From DATBSK01 sp964501785 (lineage in GTDB: Bacteria; Actinomycetota; Acidimicrobiia; IMCC26256; PALSA-555), in contig CAZCUD010000007.1 in NCBI GenBank assembly GCA_964501785.1, positions 62,001 through 126,000 on the forward strand: 64,000 bases of DNA, read 5' to 3'. The position numbers were made by a program, and so were the translations under genes. Shown piece by piece: positions 58,505 to 64,000 of the stretch (the stretch's first letter is position 1; each line of letters opens with the position of its first letter). The notes beneath the pieces were generated by a model that was not told the origin of the DNA, did not search any database, and saw only the letters and a program-made list of their open reading frames with translations.

Positions 58505-59661
58505 GGCGCCGCCTCCCCCGATTCCTCGTCTGCGTCATCTTGGCCACCGTGGTCGCGGTCGTGGTCGCCGCGGCGCCCGTCGGTGCGGGATCGTCCGCCG
58601 GTGGGTCGGACGAGCGCCTCCAGCGCCGCCTCGACGACCTCGTCGCGGCCGACGGTGGGCCGCCGGGTGCGCTCGTCGTCGTGCAGCGCGGCAACGAGCA
58701 GCAGGTGTTCAGCGCCGGCGTCGCAGACCTGGCGACCGGTGCGCCGCTCGACCCGCACCAGCACCTGCGGGTCGCGAGCGTGGCGAAGGCGTTCTCGGGG
58801 GCGGCGGCGCTGGCGCTCGTCGACCAGGGGGTGCTGTCGCTCGACGACACGATCGCCCAGCGTCTGCCGCAGTACGAGAAGTGGGGCGAGGTGCGGCTGC
58901 GCGACCTCCTGGCGCACCGCAGCGGGGTTCCGAAGTTCATCACCCACCCGGCGTTCGCCGAGTCGGTGCAAGCGGCCCCGGAGACGCCCTTGCCGCCCGC
59001 CGAGCTCATCTCGCCGGTCGGCGAGGCGCCGCTCGCGTTCGAGCCGGGCACCGAGTACCGCTACACGAACACCGACAACATCCTGGTCGGGCTCATGATC
59101 GAGCAGGCGACGGGCCGCCCGTACGAGGACGTCCTGCGCACCGAGGTCTACGAGCCGCTCGGGCTCACGCAGACCTCGCTGCCGAGGGGCGTCGAGCTGC
59201 CCGAGCCGTTCGTGCACGGATACGACGTCACCGATCCGGCGGCACCGGAGGACGTCAGCCTGCTGCTCGCCGCCGGCTGGGCGTGGGCGGCCGGAGGCAT
59301 CGTGTCGACGCCCGCCGAGATGGATCGCTTCGTCCGCGGCTACGTCGGCGGCGAGCTCTTCGGGCCGGAGCTCGTCGACGAGCAGCACGACGACCTGCGG
59401 AAGGGTCGATCGGACCCGCCGGGTCCGGGCAAGAGCCGCGAGGGCATGGCGCTGTTCCGATACGACACGCGCTGCGGCACGGTCTACGGCCACACGGGCA
59501 ACACGTTGGGCTACACCCACCTCGTGGCGGCGAGTCCCGACGGCGATCGCTCGGTCACCTTCTCGATCAACGCGCAGATCACGCCCGAGAGCAGCGACGT
59601 GTTCCCACGCCTGCGCAAGGTGCAGGAGGCCGCGGTGTGCCTCGCGCTGGGTGACGAGTAG
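58501..59661 (+). CDS. Serine hydrolase, beta-lactamase class C/esterase type
   Basis: 386 residues. Signal peptide or anchor RFLVCVILATVVAVVVAAAPVGAG. Active-site SxxK as SVAK (Ser93, Lys96), YxN as YTN in YRYTNTDNILV, and HTGNTLGY as the third motif. Serine hydrolases of this class include D,D-peptidases, esterases and beta-lactamases; it is likely extracytoplasmic. GTG overlaps the 58184 stop. Zero-gap convergence with the fatty-acid hydroxylase gene (stop codons adjacent). Confidence 0.9.
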   Translation: MRRRLPRFLVCVILATVVAVVVAAAPVGAGSSAGGSDERLQRRLDDLVAADGGPPGALVVVQRGNEQQVFSAGVADLATGAPLDPHQHLRVASVAKAFSGAAALALVDQGVLSLDDTIAQRLPQYEKWGEVRLRDLLAHRSGVPKFITHPAFAESVQAAPETPLPPAELISPVGEAPLAFEPGTEYRYTNTDNILVGLMIEQATGRPYEDVLRTEVYEPLGLTQTSLPRGVELPEPFVHGYDVTDPAAPEDVSLLLAAGWAWAAGGIVSTPAEMDRFVRGYVGGELFGPELVDEQHDDLRKGRSDPPGPGKSREGMALFRYDTRCGTVYGHTGNTLGYTHLVAASPDGDRSVTFSINAQITPESSDVFPRLRKVQEAAVCLALGDE

Positions 59662-60546
59662 TCAGCCCCGCGCGGCGCGCGAGAACGGGTAGGCCATCTG
59701 GCGCGAGTAGCTCGCCTCGGGCACCGGGTCGGTGATGCCGAACTCCGTCGCGTAGACGCCCTTGGGCAGGTACGCGGTGCCGAAGATCCTGTCGATCGCG
59801 GGGAGCCCGAAGTTCTTGTTCAGCGCCTCCGCGTGCGCGGAGTGGTGCCAGTGGTGCCACTGCGGCGTGTTGATCACCCATCGCAGGACGGGGAAGCGCA
59901 GCCGGACGTTGGCGTGCTGGAAGATCGCCAGCGCGGTGACGAACACCGCCGCGCCCGCGAAGACGCCGCCGTCGTAGCCGAGGACGACGAGCGGCACGAG
60001 GAAGAAGACCTGGGTCATCGCCGAGTCGAACGGGTGCAGCCGACCGGCCGCGAGCCAGTCCATCTCCTCGATGCTGTGGTGCACCGCGTGGAAGCGCCAG
60101 AGGAACGGCACGGTGTGGCTGAGCCGGTGGCCCCAGTAGCTGCCGAGGAGCACGATGGCGATCGCGAGGGTGATCGACGCCGCTCCCGGGAGCTGACCCT
60201 CGAGATCGAGGGGTCGCAGCCAGATCAAAGGGAGCGCGATCGCGATCGCGAGGACGACGGCCATGACGGTCGAGACGGTGCCGTTCACCACGACGTGCGT
60301 CACGTCGGTGAGCCAGCCGCGCCGGAACGTCTTCTGTCGACGGAGCGCGAAGAGCTTCTCGAGCGGCACGAAGACCGCGAAGAGGAGCGCGATCCCCACG
60401 AGCACGCCGAGGCCGCGCAACGCGAGCCCCACGACGAGCGCCGCCGCGCTGAGGCCGAGGAACGCCCACCCGATCCAACGGCGATCGGTGGGGCCCGACG
60501 AGGCCGCGACGGTCTCGGTGGCAGCCGCAGCGGATCCGATGGACAT
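59662..60546 (-). CDS. Sterol desaturase/fatty acid hydroxylase family membrane protein
   Basis: 294 residues. Several membrane helices and the three-histidine-box diiron pattern: HRLSH, HAVHH and HWHHSAH. It would hydroxylate or desaturate a membrane lipid using oxygen; the exact lipid is unknown. ATG 60546. It lies between imuB and dnaE2, on the opposite strand from both. Confidence 0.9.
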   Translation of the reverse strand: MSIGSAAAATETVAASSGPTDRRWIGWAFLGLSAAALVVGLALRGLGVLVGIALLFAVFVPLEKLFALRRQKTFRRGWLTDVTHVVVNGTVSTVMAVVLAIAIALPLIWLRPLDLEGQLPGAASITLAIAIVLLGSYWGHRLSHTVPFLWRFHAVHHSIEEMDWLAAGRLHPFDSAMTQVFFLVPLVVLGYDGGVFAGAAVFVTALAIFQHANVRLRFPVLRWVINTPQWHHWHHSAHAEALNKNFGLPAIDRIFGTAYLPKGVYATEFGITDPVPEASYSRQMAYPFSRAARG

Positions 60547-60609
60547 GGATCCGGTGTACCCGCGCGACGTGAGGCGACGTCGCGACCTCCGCGAAGCCTC
60601 TGTGAAGGC

Positions 60610-60801
60610 TCAGCCGCCCCCGGTGCCTTCCCAGGCGCGCAAGGCCTCGTCCGACGCGCCCCAGTCGATCGGCGACTCGCAGCCCGGGCACTCCGGATCG
60701 GCATCCGTCACCTCGCTGCCGCAGTGCGCACAGCGCAGCGCGGGAGTGGGGTCGGTGGCGAAGACCACGGTCGTCCGGTCGAGCGGTGCGATGGCGGGCA
60801 C
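60610..60801 (-). CDS. Short zinc-ribbon protein
   Basis: 63 residues with a CxxC...CxxC zinc ribbon (CAHCGSEV ... CPGCESPI), an N-terminal extended part and an acidic tail WEGTGGG. It is divergent from dnaE2, whose LexA box is 114 bp away. Zinc ribbons of this size bind nucleic acid or protein; function unknown. Confidence 0.7.
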   Translation of the reverse strand: MPAIAPLDRTTVVFATDPTPALRCAHCGSEVTDADPECPGCESPIDWGASDEALRAWEGTGGG

Positions 60802-60914
60802 GGGCTCCCCTCCTGGTCGGCTGGGCGCAGTGTGCGCCGCGGCTCGGGCCGGCGCCCGGGCCGGAAGTCCCCTCGTCGACCGTCCGATGGCCCTCCGCGA
60901 GCCTCCCTTGCCGC

Positions 60915-60932
60915 ATCGAACACACGTTCGAT
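60915..60932. promoter_or_regulatory. LexA (SOS) box before dnaE2
   Basis: ATCGAACACACGTTCGAT is an 18-bp palindrome with arms ATCGAAC and GTTCGAT, the exact actinobacterial SOS consensus. It lies 15 bp before ATG 60948; TACGGT at 60932-60937 is a possible -10 that LexA would cover. Confidence 0.92.
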
Positions 60933-60947
60933 ACGGTCGAGGGTCCG

Positions 60948-64000
<3,053 letters not shown>

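Overview
This window is very GC-rich, densely packed bacterial DNA. Genes on both strands often overlap by one to four bases (GTGA, ATGA or CTGA junctions) and GTG starts are common. Several features point to Actinomycetota: an F420-type guanylyltransferase, an HU gene next to a lysine/arginine-rich tail gene, actinobacterial LexA boxes (CGAAC-N4-GTTCG), an imuA'/imuB/dnaE2 mutagenesis set, and many TAnnnT boxes 6-10 nt before start codons. The gene mix suggests the class Acidimicrobiia, but that placement is inference. A run of 100 N (32005-32104) marks an assembly gap, so this is a draft scaffold.

Layout. 1-5.6 kb: two-component system (kinase cut by the window edge), a frameshifted VOC gene, a HhH-GPD repair protein, a DEAD-box helicase, an aminotransferase and a small secreted protein. 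5.7-27 kb: an amino-acid biosynthesis region with serA, leuA, leuC-leuD, and leuB-ilvE-cimA. leuA and leuB are each preceded by a promoter, a tiny leader peptide rich in Leu or in Val/Ile codons, a hairpin and an intrinsic terminator, which is the layout of transcription attenuation. Interspersed are an acyl-CoA synthetase, a hydantoinase A/B pair, a Phd/VapC-type toxin-antitoxin pair, an ECF sigma/membrane-protein pair, greA and a drug/metabolite transporter. 27-32 kb: acyl-CoA dehydrogenase, gltX, a YdcF-like protein, tRNA-Gln(CUG), tRNA-Glu(CUC), a 590-bp intergenic stretch of odd composition, HU and the basic tail protein. 32-41.7 kb: PIG-L deacetylase, cofC/fbiD, plsC, gpsA, an unknown protein convergent with a GH38 alpha-mannosidase, a HAD phosphatase, an RpiB-like protein, rnhB and a small conserved protein. 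41.7-48.6 kb: a second sigma/anti-sigma-like module and a divergently arranged iron-type ABC transporter. 48.6-55.7 kb: a cell-surface glycan cluster (membrane protein, two family-2 glycosyltransferases, Gfo/Idh oxidoreductase, phosphodiesterase-type hydrolase, flippase). 55.8-64 kb: the SOS mutasome, with LexA boxes before imuA' and dnaE2, and five other genes between imuB and dnaE2.

The genes fit together as follows. LeuA, LeuCD, LeuB and IlvE make leucine. CimA with LeuCD and LeuB would give 2-ketobutyrate for isoleucine, which explains why the leuB-ilvE-cimA leader reads Val-Ile-Val-Ile while the leuA leader reads Leu-Leu-Leu. The most notable observations are the paired attenuators, four probable CTG start codons, a dispersed intergenic repeat with three copies, the HU/basic-tail split with a repeat-driven assembly gap, and the LexA-controlled mutasome with extra genes inside it.
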